This document shows, piece by piece, positions 9,011 through 16,960 of a stretch of DNA of 55,102 bases; the first letter of the stretch is position 1, and the number at the start of each line of letters is the position of its first letter. The notes beneath the pieces were generated by a model that worked only from the letters and a program-made list of their open reading frames with translations, did not search any database and was not told where the DNA came from. The stretch spans positions 1 through 55,102 of the forward strand of contig JALKBU010000255.1 in assembly GCA_023091735.1 (NCBI GenBank), written 5' to 3'. The translations under genes were made by a program, and so were the position numbers. Source of the stretch: Trichomonas tenax (taxonomy: Eukaryota > Parabasalia > Trichomonadida > Trichomonadidae).

Positions 9011-10048
9011 ATGGAATTTCCAGAATTAAAGCCAGAGGGCGAAGGAAACGCAGTCCCAGAGGAAGAACCAGTCCAAGTGATAGAGCCCGCGCTATACGAG
9101 ATGTACGAGTACAAGATAGACGATCAAGAAGACAGGCTTTTGATGGAATTTCCACTTCCCGACTCAATCGATCCATCTACAATCACAGCTAAGCTAAATT
9201 CGCAACATAACGCCATCTGTGTCGAAATTCCAGGCAAGTTGCCGTTCATCAAAGGTAAATTGCTCGATACTGTCGAAAGACTATACACACAGGTCATCGA
9301 CAAGCACTTCGTTGTCATCATACAGAAGAGGCAGCGCGGAATCTGGGAGGTGATCATCGAAGATTACTATCCAGGCACTGAAGAGATGGATCCTCAGAGT
9401 CTTCTTCTTCTCGGTGTTATTCCATCTCAGATTCAGGAAGAGGTCATGAAATCGTACGGTTATATGCTCAAAGCCGCATCACACAACTTCGTTCCTGCGA
9501 TGTGCCATCTCGCGAACTTTATTCAGCGCACTAACATGGGATACATGGCGGAATTCGAGGCAGAAAGACTCCTGACGACAGCTGCACATGAATATAAGTC
9601 TCCAATGGCGATGGTTAATTTGGCTGATTTTTATCTCAGAAAGAAAGACAGACCAGCTGTTGCCCTCAAGTACCTTCACGAGGCTATCGATAAGGGATAC
9701 AACATGGCTCACCTTATCTTGGGTTTAGCTTTCTCTCCAATCTCAGATTACAAAGGAGTTCGCAAAAACACGCAGGAAGCAATCAGGCACTTGGAGGCTG
9801 TTGAGGATTCCGCTGATGCCTTGCATCATCTCGCTTTAATTTACTTCAATGGTGCTGGTGCTAAGAGAAACCTTCCAAAGGCCAACGAGTTACAACAAAA
9901 GGCAAGAAAACTTAACAAGAACATTGCTCCTCTCTACATCATTGAAATGTCGATTGAAAAGAAGGCAATGATTGCTTTCATCCTTATACTTCTTGCTCTT
10001 GGTGTTGCTTATGGTCTTAACTTACTTATGAAATACTATAAATTCTAA
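9011..10048 (+). CDS. CS-domain plus Sel1-repeat tail-anchored membrane protein
   Basis: The 345 residues divide into three parts. An acidic N-terminus is followed by a CS/p23-like beta domain (about residues 35-120, with the GIWEVIIED strand), the fold used by p23, NudC and SGT1 to work with Hsp90. Sel1-like helical repeats follow (about 150-305), including YMLKAASHNFVPAMCHLAN, ALKYLHEAIDKGYNMAHLIL and ALHHLALIYFNGAGAKRNLPKA. A single membrane helix close to the C-terminus (AMIAFILILLALGVAYGL) is followed by a short positive tail, so the protein should be tail-anchored with its domains in the cytosol. A role as a membrane-attached co-chaperone or scaffold is inference. ER or hydrogenosome outer membrane are both possible. 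Confidence 0.8.
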   Translation: MEFPELKPEGEGNAVPEEEPVQVIEPALYEMYEYKIDDQEDRLLMEFPLPDSIDPSTITAKLNSQHNAICVEIPGKLPFIKGKLLDTVERLYTQVIDKHFVVIIQKRQRGIWEVIIEDYYPGTEEMDPQSLLLLGVIPSQIQEEVMKSYGYMLKAASHNFVPAMCHLANFIQRTNMGYMAEFEAERLLTTAAHEYKSPMAMVNLADFYLRKKDRPAVALKYLHEAIDKGYNMAHLILGLAFSPISDYKGVRKNTQEAIRHLEAVEDSADALHHLALIYFNGAGAKRNLPKANELQQKARKLNKNIAPLYIIEMSIEKKAMIAFILILLALGVAYGLNLLMKYYKF

Positions 10049-10481
10049 ATTGTGAGATTTTCTTTTATCAAAATATAGTTTTTTCTTTGAAACTCAGCCT
10101 ACAAATACTATACATAAAACAGGTTTCACATTAATAACTTAACATTAAATTTCTATCATTTGGTGTTAATATATTATTTCTTAAATTTAAAATGAATGTA
10201 TGGTGGAATTGTATAATAAGATGCGCGTTGGTTGTATTACAAAAGATTTTTTATTACTTTTTTGATTTTTGGAGATAAAAAAAAGAAAATCGTGTGAATT
10301 TTTTTGTAATTAAGAAAATAATGGGAGAGGATAAGCTTTATCTATGATGAGAAAAGGAATGATGAAATTCTGTCTATGAATCGGAATAGAACAAAATGTT
10401 GTCGATAAAGCAGATCAGTTCTATTCCAACTTCATTATTAATATTCTAATATAAATGTATTAATATTCTTTCTATTAATAA
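10049..10481. other. Convergent intergenic spacer
   Basis: An AT-rich stretch between the 3' ends of the CS-Sel1 gene (stop followed by TAAA) and the DYRK-like gene. No gene, hairpin or promoter motif is seen. Confidence 0.5.
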
Positions 10482-11703
10482 TCAGAGAGGTAAAGATAAA
10501 AATGGATGCTCGAGTGCAACTTCTGCAGATATCCGCAAAGCTGGTTCAATTTGTAGCATCTTTTCTAAGAGGTCAATAAAGACACGACGATTTTCCTTTT
10601 CGTGCTCTATTTCTTCATCTGTTAGATTATCCTGATAGACATAATTCATGATAATATCATCTAAGCGTTCTTGGATGAAATATGATTGGAAATTGACGAA
10701 ATCTTCGTTATTCTCAGCGCATAAAATTTCTGGAGATTTCAAAGTTTCGTCAGGCATGAAAAGCTCATCATGGCGTTCTGTCTCCTCCCTCATATTTTGT
10801 GGATATGGTCCAAGCATTTGTGCTATTAAGCAGATTAAATGTCTTTCAGATTCGGCCGGGAAAAGTGGAAGACCGAGCATCAGCTCAGCGGCCACGCATC
10901 CGGTTGACCAAATATCTGCCTTTGTATCGTAATCTAAATGCAGTGCTACTTCGGGAGCGCGATAATATCTTGATTGTGTGTATGTGTTCTGCATCGTGTT
11001 AACAACGGCGCAACTTCCAAAATCTATCAATTTAACGTGTGCTGACGTTTCATCCAAAGCACAAATATTCTCCGGTTTCACATCGCAATGAATCATCGAA
11101 AGATTTGCAAGATTTTTCAAAGCCGTGAGAACATCCTTAAGCACCTGTTGCACGAGTGCCAAAGGAAGACCGCTGAATTGAAGCGACTGCAAATATGATA
11201 ACGTTGATGGCCCACACTTGTCTAGCACGATACAAATATGTCCCTGGTACTGAAAATATGCGTGAACATCTGACACGTACTTTAAGTCTTCTTCAGAAGA
11301 GTTGGCTTTAATCTGTGTGTTAGTTATTATATATAATCTCATACTCAGCGAATTCTTGCCGAAGAGTTCGCTGAAAATGAGGAAAATGAATACATACGTA
11401 TGAGAGAGCCTGCGCCTCGTACAGAAATTGACCCAACGAATCTTGTGTCGATTTAGATATTTTCATCGCATATATTAAAGGATCTCCGCCGGAAGGATTG
11501 GCTGTGGACACCTCGTAGACTTGCCCCCATCTCCCTTCGCCGAGTTTCCCGATAACTGTGTAAATCTGATCGGCGGGGTCTTGGATTTGAGAATTCACAA
11601 ATAGAATAAGCTCAAAGTTTTCGTTGTCAAGACCACCATTTTCCGCCGGAGTCGATGGATCAATGAGCACCTGTCCCCGCGTAAGTTGGGTTATGGCACT
11701 CAT
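10482..11703 (-). CDS. DYRK-like CMGC kinase, two exons
   Basis: Exon 1 is 11703-11398 and exon 2 is 11312-10482. Spliced, they encode 378 residues. The kinase domain shows GEGRWGQVY (glycine loop), the lysine in YAMKIS, HCDVKPEN (catalytic loop with the cysteine usual in DYRK), DFGS and the activation segment YTQSRYYRAPEV, whose second tyrosine is the DYRK autophosphorylation site. Subdomains IX-XI follow to the end, with an acidic insert near the C-terminal lobe. DYRK kinases regulate growth, cell cycle exit and splicing. Without splicing, exon 1 runs into an unrelated 25-residue tail and stops, so the intron is needed to restore the kinase. Upstream TTACATGACAAA copies lie at 11888 and 11926. 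Confidence 0.9.
11313..11397 (-). other. Spliceosomal intron, 85 nt
   Basis: On the minus strand the intron starts GTATGT and ends ACTAACACACAG, where branch point and acceptor are fused as in Trichomonas introns. Removal joins TAC (Tyr) to ATT (Ile) between codons (phase 0) and connects glycine-loop exon 1 to the rest of the kinase domain. Confidence 0.95.
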
Positions 11704-12231
11704 TTCAGACTACAAAACGGTTGGAAAAGTGATGACCACTCGACTTTTTTATTTCGTTTTTGGATTGTATTTTTATTGCTATGCTTATATTTTAAGTTTG
11801 GAGCCGTTTGGATAAGTTTTTATAAATTTCCAGTTTATTTTATTTGACAAATAATTTTTACGTAGCAAAAAGTCAAATATGACAATATTACATGACAAAT
11901 TTTTCAAAATATGACAAGTATTTTTTACATGACAAAATTTTCTTTTTAAAAGTTAATATTTCTTTATCTCTGAAAAGATTCAGGGCTTGATACTTTGGAT
12001 ATAATCTCTTTAGAGATATGAGAATAATATATTATCACAGTGTACCAAGAGTGTAAATTTGGATCAAAGATTACAAAGTTTGAATATTTAATAATTTTTT
12101 CCATATAAAATTTTACATGACAAATAATGTCAGGTATTCAAATAGTGATTTTAAAGGCAATGTTTATTAGCACAAAGTAAAATCCAAGGGTTGTGCTATG
12201 CAATGAACTAATAAAATGGGATATTAAAATA
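11704..12231. other. Divergent intergenic region with repeated TTACATGACAAA
   Basis: This is the shared upstream region of the DYRK-like and histidine-phosphatase genes. TTACATGACAAA occurs at about 11889, 11926 and 12113, and the related ATGACAAG at about 11911. No coding remnant is recognised. Confidence 0.55.
11888..11937. promoter_or_regulatory. Cluster of TTACATGACAAA motifs
   Basis: Two full copies and one partial copy of TTACATGACAAA lie within 50 bases, about 185-235 bases upstream of the DYRK-like start codon. A third full copy (12112-12125) faces the histidine-phosphatase gene. Confidence 0.5.
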
Positions 12232-12240
12232 AAAAGTGAC
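12232..12240 (+). promoter_or_regulatory. AAAAGTGAC motif, 9 bases before ATG
   Basis: The motif is the reverse complement of the initiator-like GTCACTTTT and ends 9 bases before the ATG at 12250. Confidence 0.5.
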
Positions 12241-12249
12241 ATTGATTTC

Positions 12250-13116
12250 ATGCTTTCTTCAATAACGAAAAATTTTTCACACAGTGTACAATTAGGCATT
12301 CTAAATATGCCTATTGACTTAGTTTTGGTCAGGCACGGTGCTGCAGAAGGAAATATTGCATTTTCACAGAGCAGAAAAGGAAATGACGATCTTTTTACAG
12401 ACAAATTCATGGAAAGACACGAATCAAAGTGGAGGCTGACGCAGGAAGGAAGGCAGCAGTCGATTATCACCGGGAATTGGATCAGAGAAAACATTTCTCC
12501 GTTTTTTGGTTTGTATATGGTCTCAGAATACGTCAGAGCGATGGAAACTGCGGCGCTTTTGAATCTTCCGAATGCACATTGGTTGAAAAATGGCTTTTTG
12601 AGAGAAAGAAACTTTGGATCATTATCAGGATTATCTTATAAAGAGCGTGAAGAGAGATTTTCACGAGAATTGGAATTGAGAAAGCGCGACCACTTCTATT
12701 GGAAGCCTCCTAACGGAGAATCACTCGCTGATCTCGCTTTGAGAGTTGATTATATTATTGGATCTATGCAACACATGTATTTAAATCCAAGTTCAGTTAT
12801 CATTGTCTCTCACTTCAATGTAATGCAGCTCTTTAGAACCAGAATTGAGGGTATTCGCCAGTCTCAGTTTGAAGAAAAGTTGATTAAAGTTCCTGAAGAA
12901 CTTAAAATCAAGAATGCTGGCATAATTCATTACACAAGACTCAATCCGCAAACAGGAAAGATCGAAAACACATATTATTGGAGAAGAATTTCCACACCTT
13001 GGCACAGAAAACTATGCAACAGGCCATGGGTTGAGCTTAAATATAACTATCTATCTAATGAGGAAATTCTAAATGAACTTGAAGAAAAACAGAAAACTTA
13101 TGCACTTGTTGAATGA
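12250..13116 (+). CDS. Histidine phosphatase superfamily (phosphoglycerate mutase-like) protein
   Basis: The 288 residues contain the branch-1 signature LVLVRHGAAEGN near the start, where the histidine carries the phosphate. The second catalytic histidine is in IIVSHFNVMQLF (about 195-205) and the acid is expected in FLRERNFGSLSG. The middle keeps YVRAMETA, the equivalent of the SxxxRAxxTA substrate-pocket motif. Members range from phosphoglycerate mutase to protein and sugar phosphatases; the C-terminal part here (about 230-288) is unlike mutase, so a phosphatase is more likely. The ATG at 12250 follows AAAAGTGAC closely. The ATG at 12307 (269 residues) also begins right before the catalytic core and is an alternative start. 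Confidence 0.8.
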   Translation: MLSSITKNFSHSVQLGILNMPIDLVLVRHGAAEGNIAFSQSRKGNDDLFTDKFMERHESKWRLTQEGRQQSIITGNWIRENISPFFGLYMVSEYVRAMETAALLNLPNAHWLKNGFLRERNFGSLSGLSYKEREERFSRELELRKRDHFYWKPPNGESLADLALRVDYIIGSMQHMYLNPSSVIIVSHFNVMQLFRTRIEGIRQSQFEEKLIKVPEELKIKNAGIIHYTRLNPQTGKIENTYYWRRISTPWHRKLCNRPWVELKYNYLSNEEILNELEEKQKTYALVE

Positions 13117-13573
13117 AATTAACTTAAAAAATTGTTTGATATTTTATATTAAGATGTAATACTATTTTAAAACACACTTTATCGTTATTTGAGTTTCATT
13201 TGCTAATGTAATTTCAAAATGTAAGCAAAGCCAAACTAAAATATTGAGATTTAATTTTTATATTTATTATGAAGCAATGTGGAATTACCTATAATATTTT
13301 TTCTTGAAGATATTGAGATCTTATATCTTTTTATAGATATATACTATGAATAAAATTTAGATGAGGTTAATATATTTTATATGTAATGAAATTTAGAATA
13401 CAGAGAAGGAGAATAATTAATGGTTAGCTAGAAAAAGAACCAAAATGAGATTTGATATTTTGAATTTTCTGAATTTTAGGAAAATGCTGGCGATTTCGGA
13501 CTTTCCGTTATACACAGAACCAAGAAAGGCTATATTCGATCAGCAGAGAATGGAAAAAACAGAAGAATCATGT
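13117..13573. other. Intergenic, AT-rich
   Basis: A spacer between two plus-strand genes. A short open frame at 13445-13593 overlaps the promoter of the next gene and has no recognisable content, so I do not call it. Confidence 0.5.
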
Positions 13574-13582
13574 AAAAGTGAC
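13574..13582 (+). promoter_or_regulatory. AAAAGTGAC motif, 11 bases before ATG
   Basis: AAAAGTGAC ends 11 bases before the ATG at 13594, supporting that start over the later in-frame methionines. Confidence 0.5.
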
Positions 13583-13593
13583 AAAATATTTCT

Positions 13594-14643
13594 ATGCAAT
13601 TTGCTGGCCATCCTGACCAGGAAGATATGGAGCTGATGACTGAAACTTCTCGTCACGAAGATAGCGATCAGAAGTCATGGATCATCTTTTTATGCTTCCA
13701 TTTAATTCCTTTCGTTGTCTTCATTATCTGCAGATACTTAAATATTCCTTCGATATTGCTTGGTGTCACAATTTTAATATTCGAATTAATCGCGATTTAT
13801 TATACAAAGAACAATTACGGTTGGGCTTTAGTTGGAATTAGATGGTGTTTCGATAGAGAGAAGCAGCCAGACTTTCCATTCATTACATTCACCGCAAGGT
13901 CACTTCCTTTCGTTGCAACAGCCTTTAGTTCGAACGTTTTTTGGCTCACATTATTCTTTTCTACGATTTTCTGGATTTTAGTCACAATTAAATATATCTA
14001 CATCAATGAGGCTGACTTGAGCGTCTTCTTGGCAATTGTTTCAGCTCTTAATGTCATCGATGTCAACTTCTTTATTAGATGTCATCAGGTTGCAAAAACA
14101 CAGGCTGACATCCAAGCTAGAAATGTTTTACTCGATGCCGGCGCTGAATTTCCGAACATTACTGGTGATGATCAGCCTGATTTTGAAGAACAACAGCATA
14201 TTCCAGATCCAGTTCCAAAGACATCAGTCAAAACACCAGCAGCACCAATTCCATCACAAATTCCAGCCAAACGTGCAGAAATCGCTCCAACCACAACAGA
14301 TAATCAAATTTCGACTCCTCCAAGACAAACAACTACAACACCTCCACCACCAGCTAAAGAACAGCCTCCTCTTGAGGACTTCCAGCAACCATCATTTGAA
14401 CCATCTTTCGAACCAACGTTTGATGCACAATTCGATGAACAAAAGAACGATGATGCACCATTTGAAGCCGATTTCGGTGATAATAAGAAGGAAGAGGATT
14501 TGACTCCAGCTTTCACATCTTTCGCACCAGAGTTTTCAAATCCAGCGCAAAATGACAATGAGGATGAGGAGGAAGCTGTTGTTTTCGGTGATGCTCAAGA
14601 TATTCCTTCTGAATCTGATGATGAAATTCCAAAATTTGATTAA
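13594..14643 (+). CDS. TVP23/FAM18-like Golgi membrane protein with long cytosolic tail
   Basis: This 349-residue protein has a TVP23-type membrane region (about residues 28-170): hydrophobic helices, then YGWALVGIRW, which matches the family's conserved G-x-LVGLRW segment. Further helices end at FFIRCHQ, matching the family's YxxCK-like close. TVP23 proteins reside in late Golgi and take part in retrograde traffic. Family members are normally about 200 residues; here about 170 extra residues follow, rich in proline, then in acidic and phenylalanine motifs (SFEPSFEPTFDAQF, FEADFGD). Those resemble short adaptor-binding motifs, which is inference. The start follows AAAAGTGAC. Confidence 0.85.
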   Translation: MQFAGHPDQEDMELMTETSRHEDSDQKSWIIFLCFHLIPFVVFIICRYLNIPSILLGVTILIFELIAIYYTKNNYGWALVGIRWCFDREKQPDFPFITFTARSLPFVATAFSSNVFWLTLFFSTIFWILVTIKYIYINEADLSVFLAIVSALNVIDVNFFIRCHQVAKTQADIQARNVLLDAGAEFPNITGDDQPDFEEQQHIPDPVPKTSVKTPAAPIPSQIPAKRAEIAPTTTDNQISTPPRQTTTTPPPPAKEQPPLEDFQQPSFEPSFEPTFDAQFDEQKNDDAPFEADFGDNKKEEDLTPAFTSFAPEFSNPAQNDNEDEEEAVVFGDAQDIPSESDDEIPKFD

Positions 14644-14826
14644 TTCTTTTTATATTTTTATTTTAATTTTTAAATTTGTCTTCTTACATTACAAATTCAT
14701 TCAAATTTCCTTAATTTTCCCCTTCTTCCTATTATATAATTTCATTTTGTATATCAAAACTTATTTGCGTTAAAATAAAGCCGAAATATATAAAATATAG
14801 AATACAAAACACAATTTAATAGACTC

Positions 14827-15465
14827 TTATTGATAGTTTTCCGATGATCGATTAATTAATTCGATATCTGTTGTATCAATTTCTATAACTTTAGGAATCC
14901 TTCCGTGATTTATGTCATCCATTATTTCGTTGTAATGTGAATCATCTTTTGGTACAAATTTGTCGTTGAATTGAACACCATTTGCCCAAACGGTGATGTT
15001 AATATGCGTATTACGCAGACCAGAAGGAACATATGTGTGCTTCATTAACAAATTGATATTACACGCTTCTTCGTTAATTAAAACAGGTCCTTGCTCTTTG
15101 ATAACGTGTGGGATCTGTGGGTTAGGGAAGAAGACTTCAGGCTGCACTGTTCTCTTTCTGTGTAAAAATTCAGGCACTTTTATTTCATCTTCGATTTGAT
15201 ATTTTCTCTCGAAAATTGATTCTGCAGGTGTTGCAAATTCTTGAACGGGCTTCATCTGCATCGTCGTATTTGACAAACCATAGTGTTTTTCGCAGTCTTC
15301 GAGAGAGAATTTCTCCGGAACTTTCGCATTATTCGCTAAAAATACATCATAATAAAAAGAAATCGCTAAATTCATGTTTCCATTGAACTTCGACATGCAG
15401 AAACACGCTATTTTTCTGTTACAGTCGGCGATATTCATAAACTTTACAACATTCGATTCATTCAT
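14827..15465 (-). CDS. SEP-domain protein (p47/NSFL1C-like), no UBX domain
   Basis: The 212 residues begin with a short UBA-like helical segment (about 10-42, with SKFNGNMNLAISFYYD). A linker follows, then a SEP domain (about 155-195): ITVWANGVQFND, then IMDDINHGRIPKVI, the family's NaxFLexIxxGxiP signature. p47-type proteins deliver substrates to the AAA ATPase p97/Cdc48 through a C-terminal UBX domain, but this protein stops just after SEP, so UBX is missing. It could be a short natural p97 regulator, as some SEP-only paralogues exist, or a truncated copy. The start codon is preceded by GTCACTTTTCAT in the sense orientation, 9 bases away. Confidence 0.8.
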   Translation of the reverse strand: MNESNVVKFMNIADCNRKIACFCMSKFNGNMNLAISFYYDVFLANNAKVPEKFSLEDCEKHYGLSNTTMQMKPVQEFATPAESIFERKYQIEDEIKVPEFLHRKRTVQPEVFFPNPQIPHVIKEQGPVLINEEACNINLLMKHTYVPSGLRNTHINITVWANGVQFNDKFVPKDDSHYNEIMDDINHGRIPKVIEIDTTDIELINRSSENYQ

Positions 15466-15474
15466 ATCGATATG

Positions 15475-15483
15475 AAAAGTGAC
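15475..15483 (-). promoter_or_regulatory. Initiator GTCACTTTTCAT before the SEP gene
   Basis: Read on the minus strand, GTCACTTTTCATAT lies 9 bases before the ATG at 15465 and closely follows the published Trichomonas initiator consensus TCAYTWYTCAT. Confidence 0.65.
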
Positions 15484-15941
15484 GGAATAAAATTTTTGAC
15501 GATATCAAAAAATGGAAATATGCGAAAATCAGCTTTACCACATAATCAACTCCTCATTCCTATGACAACCACAACTTCAAACACAATCATTATGAAAATT
15601 TTGAATTTTTTCAATCATAAACATTAAAATACCGGCTAAGTTAACTCAGCATTTTTAAAATTCATTCCATGTAATACAAATCTATGTATATAAAGCTTTA
15701 AACACATCGACAACTTTAATCTTTATATATCAGCATATTATTCATAAGTTTATTACATAACTTTGATACATTTACAGAGAAAAACATCTTATGAAATAAA
15801 TATTATATGATTAACCATGAATTACGAAAATATTAACAATTTTAAAATATTATATTGATTTAATCGATTTAAACATATCTACAAAAATATTAGAGGATTT
15901 GTTATATATGCAAATGGTTTAATGTTCTATTATAAATGTAT
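15484..15941. other. Intergenic, AT-rich
   Basis: The spacer between two minus-strand genes, with no recognisable gene, hairpin or repeat. Confidence 0.5.
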
Positions 15942-16697
15942 TTATATACAGAGATAAATCTTAAATGTCTCAAGTACGATTGTGAGCGGAATGTGTTTTA
16001 CACCCTGATGGAAAGCAAACATCCAGCATTGGTAAAAAGACTGATGGAAATAATAAATTCCGGCTGGATAAGAGAGCATTGCAGCAAATGGAACATAAAA
16101 CAAAGAGAACACGATGTAGAATGGAATGCGGAGAACTCTGTCCTTCAAATCAGCGTTTACAACGTTATTGAAGAATGTTCCAAGTGTCTTCTTAGAGACA
16201 TTGAATATAAAGCCTTTGAAGTAGTTGTTGAAGAGATCGCCATACAAGAAATACATCAGAAGGGTTATATGAGAAAATGTCGTTGAATCAAACGATTCTG
16301 GTTTTTTGAAGAAAGCATATAATGGGCAAAGAATCAAGTGAAGCATGAAGAAGCTGCACGGAGTCAAATAAAGTGTGAATAGCGTAGGATTTTCTTTCTT
16401 TATTTTTGCTAGGTTCGGAAATTTAAGATAAAGAGTTGTCGCAAACTCTTTAGTGAGTGCAAATGTACCTTTCTTGATGCAATCTTTCAATAATTTGCCT
16501 GCGAGAAAGGATAAAGTGATTATTGGACGGCTCTTGTACCACTGCATGAACACACTCGCTACACCGGCTGACAGAAACTCAGCAGTGAAAATTTTGAGAT
16601 AAAGATTGGATTTGCTCCCTTCTAGCATCGAAACAAATGATTTTGAAATGTTAGTTATCGATTTTATATTGTAAAGAGCAGGAATACAATCTGCCAT
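15942..16697 (-). CDS. Polytopic membrane protein, family not recognised
   Basis: The 251-residue product has about four to six hydrophobic stretches (including FFMLHLILCPLYAFF, TLLMYFLYG, FYIVFSLFYVPFAAML) separated by basic loops, and no signal peptide. The layout, with MADCIPALYNI at the front and SYPAGIYYF near the end, is vaguely like degenerate mitochondrial-carrier relatives, but the PxDxxK/R carrier signature is absent, so I do not assign that family. The start codon itself lies inside TTACATGGCA, a copy of the recurrent upstream motif. The gene is divergent from the AP endonuclease, with 263 bases between start codons. Confidence 0.65.
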   Translation of the reverse strand: MADCIPALYNIKSITNISKSFVSMLEGSKSNLYLKIFTAEFLSAGVASVFMQWYKSRPIITLSFLAGKLLKDCIKKGTFALTKEFATTLYLKFPNLAKIKKENPTLFTLYLTPCSFFMLHLILCPLYAFFKKPESFDSTTFSHITLLMYFLYGDLFNNYFKGFIFNVSKKTLGTFFNNVVNADLKDRVLRIPFYIVFSLFYVPFAAMLSYPAGIYYFHQSFYQCWMFAFHQGVKHIPLTIVLETFKIYLCI

Positions 16698-16910
16698 GTA
16701 ATATTGTTTTTTTTTGACACCACAAATGCCATCCTATTTTTCGCTTTTATATCTCATGAAAGAAGAACATTATTAATCTGCAATACTTACAAACAGGCAC
16801 AGCAGTATTGCATCTAATATATTAATTATTGTTATCATCAAGAATTTCAAATCAGAAACTAATCCATGAAATCAACAATGGGTATATTTATTCTGTGAAC
16901 TGTATTTTTT

Positions 16911-16945
16911 GCCATGTAAATTTCTTTGCTAATTATAAAAGTGAC
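16911..16945 (+). promoter_or_regulatory. Paired motifs GCCATGTAAA and AAAAGTGAC
   Basis: GCCATGTAAA (16911-16920) is followed by AAAAGTGAC (16937-16945), which ends 15 bases before the ATG at 16961. This is one of the clearest cases of both recurrent elements together. Confidence 0.55.
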
Positions 16946-16960
16946 AAATTTAATCTTTTT

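Noticed and set aside
12193..12249. Upstream extension of the histidine-phosphatase ORF
   Set aside because: It starts at GTG and contains the AAAAGTGAC motif; not expected to be translated in a eukaryote.
15942..16697. Mitochondrial/hydrogenosomal carrier assignment for the polytopic protein
   Set aside because: The PxDxxK/R signature and threefold repeat are not seen, so the family is left open.
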